Assembly (NCBI GenBank): GCA_937901345.1
Contig: CALCHM010000187.1
Coordinates: forward strand, 1 to 20,429
Direction: 5' to 3'
DNA: 20,429 nt
Source of the DNA: an uncultured Prevotella sp.
Lineage (GTDB): Bacteria > Bacteroidota > Bacteroidia > Bacteroidales > Bacteroidaceae
The position numbers were made by a program, and so were the translations under genes. The notes under the pieces are model-generated. The model saw only the letters and a list, made by a program, of their open reading frames with translations. It ran no database searches and had not been told where the DNA came from. Shown here piece after piece: positions 6,770-15,373 of this stretch. Each line of letters begins with the position of its first letter. The stretch's first letter is position 1.

Positions 6770-7399
6770 TTATCTCAAGTCAATGAGGTCGTAATTGGGA
6801 AAGAGCCCCTGATCGAAGGTAAAGAATTGTTCGCCCACCTTCACGTTTGTTTCACACTCAGAGATGCGTATGCGGAACCAGTCTTTTCCCTTGCGCATGC
6901 GGATAGAGAGGGGTAATGACGTTGCTTGGTTGATGACAACGCGCATCTCGCTAATGGGGGATGCTGCATCTTGAGCAAGCAAATTCACTTGATAGGAAGG
7001 TATGCCATTGTAGTTTAACTTTTCACAAGTAAGGTTGTATCCTTTTTTATACAGGTTAATGAAATACAGGGGGTTCATCGTTTGCAATTCTTCCTGTGTG
7101 GGGTGACTCACGTTGACCTCTTCGCTACCGCTGAGAATGGTCCACAAGGTTTTCCCGTCAAACCAAGCACGAATCATGTCGGAGTCGAGATTGTAAGCAG
7201 TGCCCTTCAGCACGATGGTTCCTTTAAAACTCCCCGTCTCTTGTGTGCCACTAAAATTAGTACCCGTAAACACCACTCGTGTGGCTTGACTGCTGGTTAA
7301 AATTTTAGCGGTGGCATCAAGCACCTGCTGCGCTGTCTGTGCATAGTTGCCAAGACATCCGAACATCAGAGATATGACAATTAGAAAAATACGATTCAT
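6770..7399 (-). CDS. LolA-like outer-membrane lipoprotein carrier, periplasmic
   Basis: This 209-residue exported protein fits the LolA family of Bacteroidetes, periplasmic chaperones that shuttle lipoproteins to the outer membrane. The N-terminus MNRIFLIVISLMFGCLGNYA is a signal peptide with likely cleavage after A20. The mature part follows the LolA layout: repeated beta strands (GTIVLKGTAYNLDSD, then MIRAWFDGKTLWTIL) and a later ISEMRVVIN strand. I placed the start at the ATG at 7399. An in-frame GTG at 7408 would add three residues (M/V-Y-F) before the signal peptide and is less likely. ftsK upstream and trxB downstream match the common Bacteroidales order. LolA sequences are poorly conserved, so the family call rests on length, signal peptide, composition and gene order. 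Confidence 0.78.
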   Translation of the reverse strand: MNRIFLIVISLMFGCLGNYAQTAQQVLDATAKILTSSQATRVVFTGTNFSGTQETGSFKGTIVLKGTAYNLDSDMIRAWFDGKTLWTILSGSEEVNVSHPTQEELQTMNPLYFINLYKKGYNLTCEKLNYNGIPSYQVNLLAQDAASPISEMRVVINQATSLPLSIRMRKGKDWFRIRISECETNVKVGEQFFTFDQGLFPNYDLIDLR

Positions 7400-7497
7400 A
7401 AAATACACGTCTGTTTAAAATTTGTTTGAGAGAGAACTGCCTACAGATTTGCGAGATGGAATCTTCCGAAGAGACCCACTCCACTGACTGAGGCAAT

Positions 7498-10032
7498 CTA
7501 CAACGAGTTTAACTTGAGTTCCAATTCCGCCAAGTCTGCGCAATACACTTCACGCGGTTTTGCGCCTCGTGTAGGTCCAACGATGCCCGCCTTTTCCATC
7601 TGATCCATCAAGCGCCCAGCACGGTTATAGCCAATGGAGAAGCGTCGCTGAATGAGAGACGTTGAACCCTGTTGATTAATCACAATCTCACGAGCGGCGT
7701 CGGCAAACATGGGATCCATATTTGACGCATCAAACGCGTCTGAAGTTCCGCTATCACCGCCTTCTGTAGCAGGTTCGGGCAATTCAAACGGACCGAGATA
7801 ACTTTGCTGCACAGCAATGTGCTGACAGATTTGCTCAACCTCGGGCGTATCAACAAATGCGCACTGCACACGAACGGGCGTATTACCCGCAAGGAAGAGC
7901 ATATCGCCCTTACCCACCAATTGGTCGGCACCCTTAGCATCAAGAATTGTTCGAGAGTCGATTTGCGACATTACCTTGAAGGCCATGCGGGCGGGGAAGT
8001 TTGCCTTAATCGTACCCGTAATGATATTCGTCGTAGGACGTTGCGTAGCGATAACCATGTGCATACCCACGGCACGCGCCAATTGGGCAATGCGGGCAAT
8101 GGGGAGTTCCACCTCCTTACCTGCTGTCATGATCAAATCACCAAATTCGTCAATCACCACTACGATGTAAGGCATAAAGTTATGACCGTGTTCGGGATTA
8201 AGTTGACGTGCAATGAACTTGGCGTTATACTCCTTAATGTTACGCACACGCGCCTTCTTCAGCAGGTCGTAGCGGGTATCCATCTCCTGACAGAGGCTGT
8301 TGAGGGTTTGAATCACCTTTGTAACGTCCGTGATGATGGCATCTCCTTCGCCAGGAACCTTTGCAAGGAAGTGGTTCTCTATGGGGGTATAGATAGAGAA
8401 TTCCACCTTCTTGGGGTCAACCATCACGATTTTAAGTTCTGCAGGATGCTTCTTAAAGAGCAATGAGGTTATAATGGCATTCAAACCCACAGATTTACCT
8501 TGTCCCGTAGCCCCTGCAACAAGCAAGTGGGGCATCTTGGCCAAATCAACCATATACACTTCGTTGGTAATGGTCTTACCCAACGCGATAGGCAAATCAA
8601 ACGTTGACTCTTGGAATTTCTTAGAGTTTAAGATGCTCTCCATGGACACGATGAGCGGTTTCTGATTCGGCACTTCAATACCGATTGTGCCCTTTCCAGG
8701 AATGGGGGCAATGATACGCACACCGATAGCCGAGAGATTGAGCGCAATATCATCTTCAAGATTGCGAATCTTAGCGATCTTCACGCCTGGAGCGGGAGTA
8801 ATTTCATAAAGCGTAATCGTGGGACCTACGGTAGCTTTGATGCTTGAAATCTCCACACCGAAATTGCGCAACACTTCTATGATGCGATCCTTATTAGCGT
8901 TTAACTCTTCGCTATTGAGTTGCACGTCGCCTCCCTCGTACTTCTTGAGCAAGTCAAGCGTGGGGTATTTATAATTCTCAAGGTCTTTTTTCGGGTCGTA
9001 AGGCCCCAGCAACGTCACGCCTTCTAACGTATCGCCAGATGCTGCTTCCTCGTGTGTGCCTTCTTCAATGGTGAACGCATCCTGCGTAGTGGAAACAGAT
9101 GTAGCATCTTCTTCTGCGCCATCTTCAAGTGTTTCAGTTTCTTCTATTTGTTCCTCTTCGGGGTTCACATCTTCGAGGGTTTCGTCTTCTTTATTGATGG
9201 GAGTTCCATCTGGATTCAAAACTTCTCCCGTTGTAAGATCCACCATTAAGGGTCCTTGTTCTGTAGGCACTTCAGTTACTATGGGTGTCTCTTCATTTGC
9301 TTGTTCTTCTGAAGGTTCAGTCTGTGTATCTTCAGCTGTTTCGCGCTTAGGCAGTTTGCTCTTAATGTAATCGGTAGGATTGAGTAACGTACGAATCACG
9401 TTGACCGCCTTGCTACTGAAATAAATGGTGTAGCATAGCGCAACGACAAACAACACGGAAATTGTACCTGTTTTGCCAATTTGGAGATCTAAGAACTGAC
9501 GCACGTTGTCACCATGTTCACCGCCTAAGGGGAAGGTCAAGTGTAAGTCGAAAAAGGAAGTTGCATGTAAACCAACAACACTCAAGAATACAGTTCCCCA
9601 AATCAGCCAAAGCACGCACTGAACAAAACATTTGCGCAACACAATCTTGTGAGCACCAATAAATTTCAAACCGAGGCAAAACGTAAAGATGGGAATCAAA
9701 AAGGCGCAAAAGCCGAAACACTTAGCCATGAAATAATCAGCCACAATTGCTCCCCAACGTCCAAACCAATTGTGGGCTTCGCCAGGAAGTCCGTCCTCCA
9801 AATTTGCCTGATCAATATATCCTAATTTGACATTGCTAAAAAAGGATAATGCCAATAGCAGAGATACAAAACATATAATTACACCGACACTTACCCACAA
9901 CTTTTGGCTGCGGAGTTTGTCGTAAAGACTGCCCAAAATCACTTGCATGAAAGAGGGTTCATTACTCGGCGCTTTCTCGCGCGTCTTTGTCGCCTTTGAC
10001 TTCGTTTTATTTGTAGTTGGTTTCGTTGCCAT
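7498..10032 (-). CDS. ftsK: FtsK/SpoIIIE-family DNA translocase
   Basis: FtsK couples chromosome segregation and dimer resolution to cell division. The 844-residue protein begins with a basic N-terminus and four predicted membrane segments (about 45-66, 102-126, 136-153 and 188-207). An acidic, low-complexity linker follows (about 230-340, rich in E, D and T). The motor domain has Walker A GATGQGKS (507-514) and Walker B VVVIDEFGDL (624-632 region, with D628 and E629), then IATQRP (661-666). The C-terminal winged-helix gamma domain is visible at about 775-835 (TSLIQRRFSIGYNRAGRLMDQMEKAGIVGP region), which in characterised FtsK reads the polar KOPS sequences. Only four membrane segments and a short linker are usual for this phylum. 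Confidence 0.97.
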   Translation of the reverse strand: MATKPTTNKTKSKATKTREKAPSNEPSFMQVILGSLYDKLRSQKLWVSVGVIICFVSLLLALSFFSNVKLGYIDQANLEDGLPGEAHNWFGRWGAIVADYFMAKCFGFCAFLIPIFTFCLGLKFIGAHKIVLRKCFVQCVLWLIWGTVFLSVVGLHATSFFDLHLTFPLGGEHGDNVRQFLDLQIGKTGTISVLFVVALCYTIYFSSKAVNVIRTLLNPTDYIKSKLPKRETAEDTQTEPSEEQANEETPIVTEVPTEQGPLMVDLTTGEVLNPDGTPINKEDETLEDVNPEEEQIEETETLEDGAEEDATSVSTTQDAFTIEEGTHEEAASGDTLEGVTLLGPYDPKKDLENYKYPTLDLLKKYEGGDVQLNSEELNANKDRIIEVLRNFGVEISSIKATVGPTITLYEITPAPGVKIAKIRNLEDDIALNLSAIGVRIIAPIPGKGTIGIEVPNQKPLIVSMESILNSKKFQESTFDLPIALGKTITNEVYMVDLAKMPHLLVAGATGQGKSVGLNAIITSLLFKKHPAELKIVMVDPKKVEFSIYTPIENHFLAKVPGEGDAIITDVTKVIQTLNSLCQEMDTRYDLLKKARVRNIKEYNAKFIARQLNPEHGHNFMPYIVVVIDEFGDLIMTAGKEVELPIARIAQLARAVGMHMVIATQRPTTNIITGTIKANFPARMAFKVMSQIDSRTILDAKGADQLVGKGDMLFLAGNTPVRVQCAFVDTPEVEQICQHIAVQQSYLGPFELPEPATEGGDSGTSDAFDASNMDPMFADAAREIVINQQGSTSLIQRRFSIGYNRAGRLMDQMEKAGIVGPTRGAKPREVYCADLAELELKLNSL

Positions 10033-10054
10033 ATTATAATGTGTGATAGGACTG

Positions 10055-10062
10055 CAAAATTA
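10055..10062 (-). promoter_or_regulatory. Candidate ftsK promoter, -7 element
   Basis: On the minus strand TAATTTTG matches the Bacteroidetes -7 consensus TAnnTTTG perfectly and lies 22-30 bp before the ftsK start codon. No clear TTG is present about 20 bp further upstream (TTTACTAATT is found), so the -33 part is weak. Confidence 0.55.
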
Positions 10063-10462
10063 TCCATTTTTTTGGAATTAGTAAAGATTCATTTCTATAA
10101 AATCCCACCAATGAGAAATTACCCCAACCGCTCTTGATTTGCCACAAAAAAAACATGAAATCATGTCAGCGGTGCCCATTTTGCTCCCAAGAAATGAAAA
10201 AAAATTCTCGATTGCAACTGATTTGTCCTAGAAATACACCCAATCACTTGCCCGACAACTGATTTGCCGCAACCATTATAATCCTGAAAAAGCGGGCTAT
10301 GACACTTAAGCACATACTTCTGACTTCCAGGAAACCAGTCACCCCCTTTATGTTCTAAAAAAGACCGTAGAAAAGCCTCACCAACAACACATATACAGGC
10401 AAAGAGAAACGACTTACAATAAAATTATGCTATATATTAATGTGTGGTGAAAGATTTTTTTC
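10063..10462. other. Divergent ftsK-topA intergenic region without a gene
   Basis: No coding sequence is recognisable in this AT-rich stretch between two divergent housekeeping genes. It holds the inverted repeat ACATGA-AA-TCATGT (10153-10166) and a direct repeat CAACTGATTTG(T/C)C at about 10215-10227 and 10256-10268. A related TTGATTTGCC lies at 10134-10143. There are several A runs, including one of eight and one of nine bases. One DnaA-box-like TTATCCATT lies at its left end (10060-10068), overlapping the ftsK -7 element. I do not recognise a riboswitch or small RNA. Confidence 0.5.
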
Positions 10463-10470
10463 TACTTTTG
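10463..10470 (+). promoter_or_regulatory. Candidate topA promoter, -7 element
   Basis: TACTTTTG is a perfect TAnnTTTG match ending 19 bp before the topA ATG, implying a short leader of roughly 12 nt. It follows a run of seven T. The expected TTG about 20 bp upstream is only loosely matched by TGTGTGG. The leader ends AACAAACAT, G-free and without a Shine-Dalgarno sequence. Confidence 0.6.
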
Positions 10471-10489
10471 CGCCAAATTCAACAAACAT

Positions 10490-12829
10490 ATGCAGAAGAA
10501 TCTTGTAATTGTTGAGTCTCCTGCCAAGGCAAAAACCATTGAAAAGTTTTTGGGCGAAGACTACAAAGTGTTGTCCAGTTTCGGACACATTCGCGACTTG
10601 AAGAAAAAGGATTTCGGTGTAGATTTAAACACATTTCAGCCGGAATATGAAATATCAGCAGACAAGCAACACGTAGTTAGCGACCTTCGTTCGGCAGCGA
10701 AGAAGGCCGAAAACGTTTGGTTGGCTTCCGATGAAGACCGCGAGGGAGAAGCTATTTCATGGCACCTTGCGGAAGTATTGAACATTGACCCTGCGAAGGC
10801 CAAACGCATCGTGTTTCACGAAATCACAAAACCCGCGATTCTTGAAGCCATTCAGCATCCTCGTAGCATCGACATCAACTTGGTAGACGCTCAACAGGCA
10901 CGCCGCGTGCTCGACCGCTTGGTGGGTTTTAAACTCTCGCCCGTATTGTGGCGCAAGGTGCGTCCGAATCTTTCGGCAGGACGTGTGCAGAGTGTTGCCG
11001 TGCGCCTAATTGTTGAGCGCGAGCGTGAAATCAATGATTTTGTGGCAGAATCAGGTTACAGAGTTACTGCCGTTTTCAATGCATCTCAACCAGACGGAAC
11101 GGAAACAGCTATTAAGGCGGAATTATCTCAGCGTTTCAACACTCCCGAAGAAGCTGACGCATTTTTGAAATCATGCACGAATGCTTCGTTCAAGGTAGCG
11201 CAAATCACCAAGCGCCCCACAAAACGCACGCCCGCACCTCCCTTTACCACTTCTACACTTCAACAAGAAGCAGCTCGCAAATTGGGTTATCCCGTTGCGG
11301 TCACCATGCGCATCGCACAATCGCTCTATGAAAGCGGACACATTACCTACATGCGTACCGACTCCATGAATTTGTCACAACTGTGCCTCAATTCATCAAA
11401 GAAGGTCATCGTAGAACAAATGGGAAGTGAATATCACAAACGTCGCACCTACCAAACAAAAACGAAAGGCGCACAAGAAGCCCACGAAGCAATACGCCCC
11501 ACCTATATGGAAAATGACACCATAACAGGAACGGCACAGGAGAAACGCCTTTACAACCTCATCTGGAAGCGTACCATTGCTTGCCAAATGGCGGACGCAC
11601 AATTAGAAAAAACCACCATTACGATTGACATGCTTGACGAAGCAGGTAATGTCACCCCTCTCAATTTTGTTGCACAGGGCGAAGTGGTTATCTTCGATGG
11701 TTTCCTTCAGGTATATCGTGAAAGCAGTGATGCCGACAACGAGCAAGATAACGAAGAAGGCACATTGCTCCCCGCATTAAACGAAGGCGACCTTTTGGAC
11801 CAAGAAGAAGTGGTTGCCACACAACGCTTCACACAAGCACCGCCTCGCTATACAGAAGCATCGCTCGTACATAAGTTGGAAGAACTCGGCATCGGACGTC
11901 CTTCTACTTACGCTCCCACGATTTCTACTATTCAGCAACGCGAATACGTTGTTAAGGGCGAAGGCGAAGGAGTAAAACGCGAATATAACATTATGACGCT
12001 CAAGAATGGCAAAGTCAAGAGCGTGAAGAAGAGCGAATCGGTGGGTTCAATGAAGGGAAAACTTGTACCAACCGACACGGGCAGCATCGTCAACGACTTC
12101 CTGCTTGAAAACTTCCCCGACATCATGAACTACAACTTCACGGCACACGTTGAACAAGACTTCGATGCCGTAGCCGAAGGAAAGAAGAATTGGCAAGAGT
12201 TGATTAAAACCTTCTACGACGATTTTGACCCACAAGTTGAGCGTGTGATTCAAGAGCGCACGGAGAAGAAAGTGGGCGAACGCGAACTCGGTATAGACCC
12301 CGTGAGCGGCAAGCGTGTCGTTGTAAAGATTGGTCGCTTCGGTCCCATGGTGCAAGTAGGCGAAGCAGGAACTGAAGAAAAACCCATGTTCGCTTCTCTC
12401 GGAAAATCACTCAGCATGAGTACCGTCACACTTGAAGAAGCACTCGAACTCTTCAAATTACCCCGCAACTTAGGCGACTTTGAGGAACATGCCGTAATTA
12501 TCAACACTGGACGTTTCGGACCTTACATTCAGCATAACAAGAAATACGTTTCACTTCCCAAGGGAGAAGACCCCATGAGCGTCACATTAGAACACGCTGT
12601 CGAGTTAATCCAAGAAAAGCGAGACGCTGAGGTTAAGGCATCGATCAAGAAATTTGATGAAGACCCAGAAATGGAAGTCAAAAACGGACGTTTCGGACCT
12701 TATGTGGCATACAAGGGAGTGAACTACAAACTCTCGAAAACTCAAGCAGCAAGAGCCGCAGAACTGACCTACGAAGAATGCCTGAAGCACATAGAAACCG
12801 AGGGCGAAAAGAAGAAAAAGAAGAAGTAA
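10490..12829 (+). CDS. topA: DNA topoisomerase I (type IA)
   Basis: TopA relaxes negative supercoils by single-strand passage. In the 779-residue protein the Toprim domain starts IVESPAKAKTIEKFLG (E9) and contains DEDREGE (81-87). The nucleophilic tyrosine is Y287 in YMRTDS, preceded by the PPFTTSTLQQEA helix (250-261) and followed by GAQEAHEAIRPT (327-338). The C-terminal part lacks the Cys4 zinc ribbons of E. coli TopA. Instead it has three GRFGP repeats at 615-619, 674-678 and 733-737, spaced exactly 59 residues, and ends in a run of six lysines. This tail fits the Toprim C-terminal repeat type. It heads the plus-strand gene run and has its own promoter-like sequence. Confidence 0.97.
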   Translation: MQKNLVIVESPAKAKTIEKFLGEDYKVLSSFGHIRDLKKKDFGVDLNTFQPEYEISADKQHVVSDLRSAAKKAENVWLASDEDREGEAISWHLAEVLNIDPAKAKRIVFHEITKPAILEAIQHPRSIDINLVDAQQARRVLDRLVGFKLSPVLWRKVRPNLSAGRVQSVAVRLIVEREREINDFVAESGYRVTAVFNASQPDGTETAIKAELSQRFNTPEEADAFLKSCTNASFKVAQITKRPTKRTPAPPFTTSTLQQEAARKLGYPVAVTMRIAQSLYESGHITYMRTDSMNLSQLCLNSSKKVIVEQMGSEYHKRRTYQTKTKGAQEAHEAIRPTYMENDTITGTAQEKRLYNLIWKRTIACQMADAQLEKTTITIDMLDEAGNVTPLNFVAQGEVVIFDGFLQVYRESSDADNEQDNEEGTLLPALNEGDLLDQEEVVATQRFTQAPPRYTEASLVHKLEELGIGRPSTYAPTISTIQQREYVVKGEGEGVKREYNIMTLKNGKVKSVKKSESVGSMKGKLVPTDTGSIVNDFLLENFPDIMNYNFTAHVEQDFDAVAEGKKNWQELIKTFYDDFDPQVERVIQERTEKKVGERELGIDPVSGKRVVVKIGRFGPMVQVGEAGTEEKPMFASLGKSLSMSTVTLEEALELFKLPRNLGDFEEHAVIINTGRFGPYIQHNKKYVSLPKGEDPMSVTLEHAVELIQEKRDAEVKASIKKFDEDPEMEVKNGRFGPYVAYKGVNYKLSKTQAARAAELTYEECLKHIETEGEKKKKKK

Positions 12830-12871
12830 TCTCCCAAGCACAACATCCTCACGTAAAAACAACATTCCATT

Positions 12872-13399
12872 ATGAAGGCAATTGTTATTATCGGGTATAT
12901 GTGCGTAGGAAAGACTACCGTGGGGCGCTCACTCGCCAAATTGCTAAATTGCAGTTTCTATGACCTTGACTGGTACATTGAAGAGCGCTTCCGCAAAAAA
13001 GTTCCAGTAATATTTGCCGAACAAGGCGAGGAAAAATTTCGCGACTTAGAGCGACGCATGCTCCACGAAGTTGCAGAATTTGAAAACGTAGTCGTTTCCT
13101 GCGGCGGAGGCACCCCTTGTTTCTTCGACAATATGACCTATTTGAACGAGACGGCGACAACCATTTATATGAAAGCATCGGTTGAAACCATCTTAGAACA
13201 TCTGCGACTCAGCAAAGGTGAACGCCCGCTCCTGAAAGGAAAAAGCGATGAAGAATTACGCACCTTTGTAACCGAACAATTGGCGGCGCGTGAACCTTAT
13301 TACACGCAAGCACAATATACCGTAAATATTGATGTACTTCACGACGCAAAGCGCGTCAACGATATGGCATCAACCATAAAAGATCTAATCAGTAAGTAA
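12872..13399 (+). CDS. aroK: Shikimate kinase
   Basis: AroK phosphorylates shikimate with ATP in the chorismate pathway for aromatic amino acids. The 175-residue protein has the P-loop GYMCVGKTT (8-16), the shikimate-binding DLDWYIE (D31 and D33), FRDLE (R57), CGGGTP (77-82, the glycine-rich substrate loop), the lid arginine in GERPLL (R118) and AREPYY (139-144, R140). All expected substrate contacts are present and the length is normal. It follows topA by 42 bp, and the gap contains only two G residues. Confidence 0.95.
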   Translation: MKAIVIIGYMCVGKTTVGRSLAKLLNCSFYDLDWYIEERFRKKVPVIFAEQGEEKFRDLERRMLHEVAEFENVVVSCGGGTPCFFDNMTYLNETATTIYMKASVETILEHLRLSKGERPLLKGKSDEELRTFVTEQLAAREPYYTQAQYTVNIDVLHDAKRVNDMASTIKDLISK

Positions 13400-13402
13400 A
13401 GC

Positions 13403-13448
13403 AGAGTGTACTCGGTTTTTTGGGTAACATGATAACCCTCGACACTCT
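13403..13448 (+). other. Inverted-repeat structure in the aroK-speA spacer
   Basis: AGAGTGT (13403-13409) and ACACTCT (13442-13448) are perfect 7-bp arms enclosing a smaller GGGT/ACCC pair (13422-13425 with 13435-13438). A run of six T lies inside the loop. This two-tier hairpin could act as an attenuator or leader structure for speA-argB, or mark the end of the topA-aroK unit. No TAnnTTTG promoter is visible in the spacer. The arms are clear; any function is inference. Confidence 0.4.
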
Positions 13449-13478
13449 CCACTCCACCCCTCTAAAATCTCAATCATT

Positions 13479-15371
13479 ATGCGTAAATGGCGAATTGAAG
13501 ATTCTGAAGAGCTCTACAACATCAAAGGATGGGGCGTTAACTATTTTGGCATCAACGATAAGGGAAACGTATATGTTGCTCCCCGTAAGGATGGTGTGCA
13601 AATAGATCTTAAGGAAGTAATTGACGAATTGGCAACGCGCCACATCCAGGCGCCCGTGTTGCTTCGTTTTCCTGACATTCTTGACAACCGAATCGAGAAG
13701 ACCAACGAATGCTTTGTAAAGGCAGGTAAGGAATATAATTTTCAGGGCGATCACTTTATCATCTTCCCTATCAAGGTGAATCAGATGCGTCCAGTTGTTG
13801 AGGAAATTATTTCCCACGGTAAGAAATACAATCTCGGACTTGAAGCGGGTTCAAAACCAGAACTCCATGCCGTCTTGGCAACAAACATGGACTCAGACTC
13901 GCTCATCATCTGTAACGGTCACAAAGACCAGAACTTTATTGAGATGGCATTGCTCGCACAAAAGATGGGCAAGCGCGTGTTCCTCGTTATCGAAAAACTC
14001 CCCGAGTTGAAGATTATCGCTGAAACAGCCGAGAAGTTAGGTGTTCGCCCCAACCTCGGTGTGCGTATCAAATTGGCATCCAACGGTTCGGGTAAGTGGC
14101 AAGAAAGTGGTGGCGACGCATCTAAGTTTGGCCTCAACTCTTCAGAACTACTCCAAGCACTGGAGATGCTCGACAAGATGGGTATGCGTGAATGCCTTCA
14201 GTTGATGCACTTCCACATTGGTTCACAAATCACGAAGATTCGCCGCATATCAACAGCCCTTCGCGAAGCAGCACAATTCTACGTGCAACTCAACGCTATG
14301 GGTTTCAACGTGAAGTTTGTGGATTGTGGTGGCGGACTCGGAGTCGACTACGATGGTACGCGCTCCAGCAACTCTGAAAGTTCTGTAAACTATAGCATCC
14401 AAGAGTATGTTAACGACTGCGTTTACACCTTTGTAGAAGCAGCGAACAAGAACAACATCCCCCACCCTAATATCATTACAGAAGGTGGGCGTTCGTTGAC
14501 CGCACACCACTCAGTGCTCATCATCGACACTCTTGAAAGTGTGAGCGTTCCCCAAATGCCCGAAGACTTCCAACCGGGCGAGAACGACCATAAGTTAGTG
14601 CACGACCTCACGGAGATTTGGGACAAACTCTCTTCACGCTCCATGCTTGAAGATTGGCACGATGCCGAAGACATCCGCGAAGAAGCGCTCGACCTTTTCC
14701 GTCACGGCATTATCGATCTGAAAACACGTGCGCAAATTGAGAGTCTCTACTGGGCTATTTCGAGAGAAGTGGCAGAATTGGTACACCACCAGAAACATGC
14801 GCCTGAAGAATTGCGCAAGTTGGACAAGGAAATGTCTGACAAATATTTCTGCAATTTCTCGCTTTTCCAATCGATGCCCGACTCTTGGGGTATTGACCAA
14901 CTCTTCCCCATCATGCCGATAGCACGTCTGAATGAACGCCCCACGCGTAGCGCTACGATTCAGGATATCACCTGCGACTCAGACGGGAAGATTTGTGCGT
15001 ATGTCAACCATAACCAACAGACGAACTACATTCCCCTTCACTCCATAAAGAATGGCGAGCACTATTACATCGGTGTGTTCCTCGTTGGTGCCTATCAGGA
15101 AATCTTGGGTAACATGCACAACCTTTTTGGAGACACCAATGCCGTACACCTTTCTGTAGATAAAGATGGTTATGTTATTGAGCGCACCATTGATGGGGAA
15201 ACCGTTGCCGACGTGTTGGAATACGTGCAGTACGACCCCAAAAAGTTAGTGCGTCGCCTTGAAATCTGGGTGAGCAAAGCCATTAAGGAAGGTAAAATCA
15301 CCGAGGCGGAAGGTAAGGAATTTATTTCCAACTACCGTGCCGGTCTCTACGGATACACGTATCTTGAATAA
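13479..15371 (+). CDS. speA: Biosynthetic arginine decarboxylase (PLP-dependent)
   Basis: SpeA converts arginine to agmatine and CO2, the first step of the agmatine route to polyamines. The 630-residue length fits the biosynthetic ADC family (alanine-racemase-like barrel). The N-terminus reads WRIEDSEELYNIKGWG. The PLP lysine is K99 in FPIKVNQ. H244/H246 lie in MHFHIGSQ, the phosphate-binding glycines are in DCGGGLGVDYDG (282-293), and the PLP-contacting ITEGGRS is at 333-339. The catalytic cysteine is C499 in DITCDSDGK. It is followed after 2 bp by argB. The enzymes that take agmatine onward are not in this window. Confidence 0.97.
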   Translation: MRKWRIEDSEELYNIKGWGVNYFGINDKGNVYVAPRKDGVQIDLKEVIDELATRHIQAPVLLRFPDILDNRIEKTNECFVKAGKEYNFQGDHFIIFPIKVNQMRPVVEEIISHGKKYNLGLEAGSKPELHAVLATNMDSDSLIICNGHKDQNFIEMALLAQKMGKRVFLVIEKLPELKIIAETAEKLGVRPNLGVRIKLASNGSGKWQESGGDASKFGLNSSELLQALEMLDKMGMRECLQLMHFHIGSQITKIRRISTALREAAQFYVQLNAMGFNVKFVDCGGGLGVDYDGTRSSNSESSVNYSIQEYVNDCVYTFVEAANKNNIPHPNIITEGGRSLTAHHSVLIIDTLESVSVPQMPEDFQPGENDHKLVHDLTEIWDKLSSRSMLEDWHDAEDIREEALDLFRHGIIDLKTRAQIESLYWAISREVAELVHHQKHAPEELRKLDKEMSDKYFCNFSLFQSMPDSWGIDQLFPIMPIARLNERPTRSATIQDITCDSDGKICAYVNHNQQTNYIPLHSIKNGEHYYIGVFLVGAYQEILGNMHNLFGDTNAVHLSVDKDGYVIERTIDGETVADVLEYVQYDPKKLVRRLEIWVSKAIKEGKITEAEGKEFISNYRAGLYGYTYLE

Positions 15372-15373
15372 GC

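Noticed and set aside
7400..7408. GTG start for the lolA-like gene three codons upstream
   Set aside because: It would place extra residues before a well-formed signal peptide; the ATG at 7399 gives the classical short basic N-region.
7804..8466. 220-residue plus-strand frame opposite ftsK
   Set aside because: It lies wholly inside the FtsK motor domain coding sequence; the histidine-rich composition is a by-product of reading the complement.
10033..10489. Replication origin at the strand-switch between ftsK and topA
   Set aside because: The genes diverge and the spacer is AT-rich, but it has only one degenerate DnaA-box-like site (TTATCCATT) and no dnaA, dnaN or other origin-linked gene. 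The two perfect TTATCCACA matches in the window (minus strand at 1570-1578 and plus strand within sufD at 3324-3332) are far apart and elsewhere.
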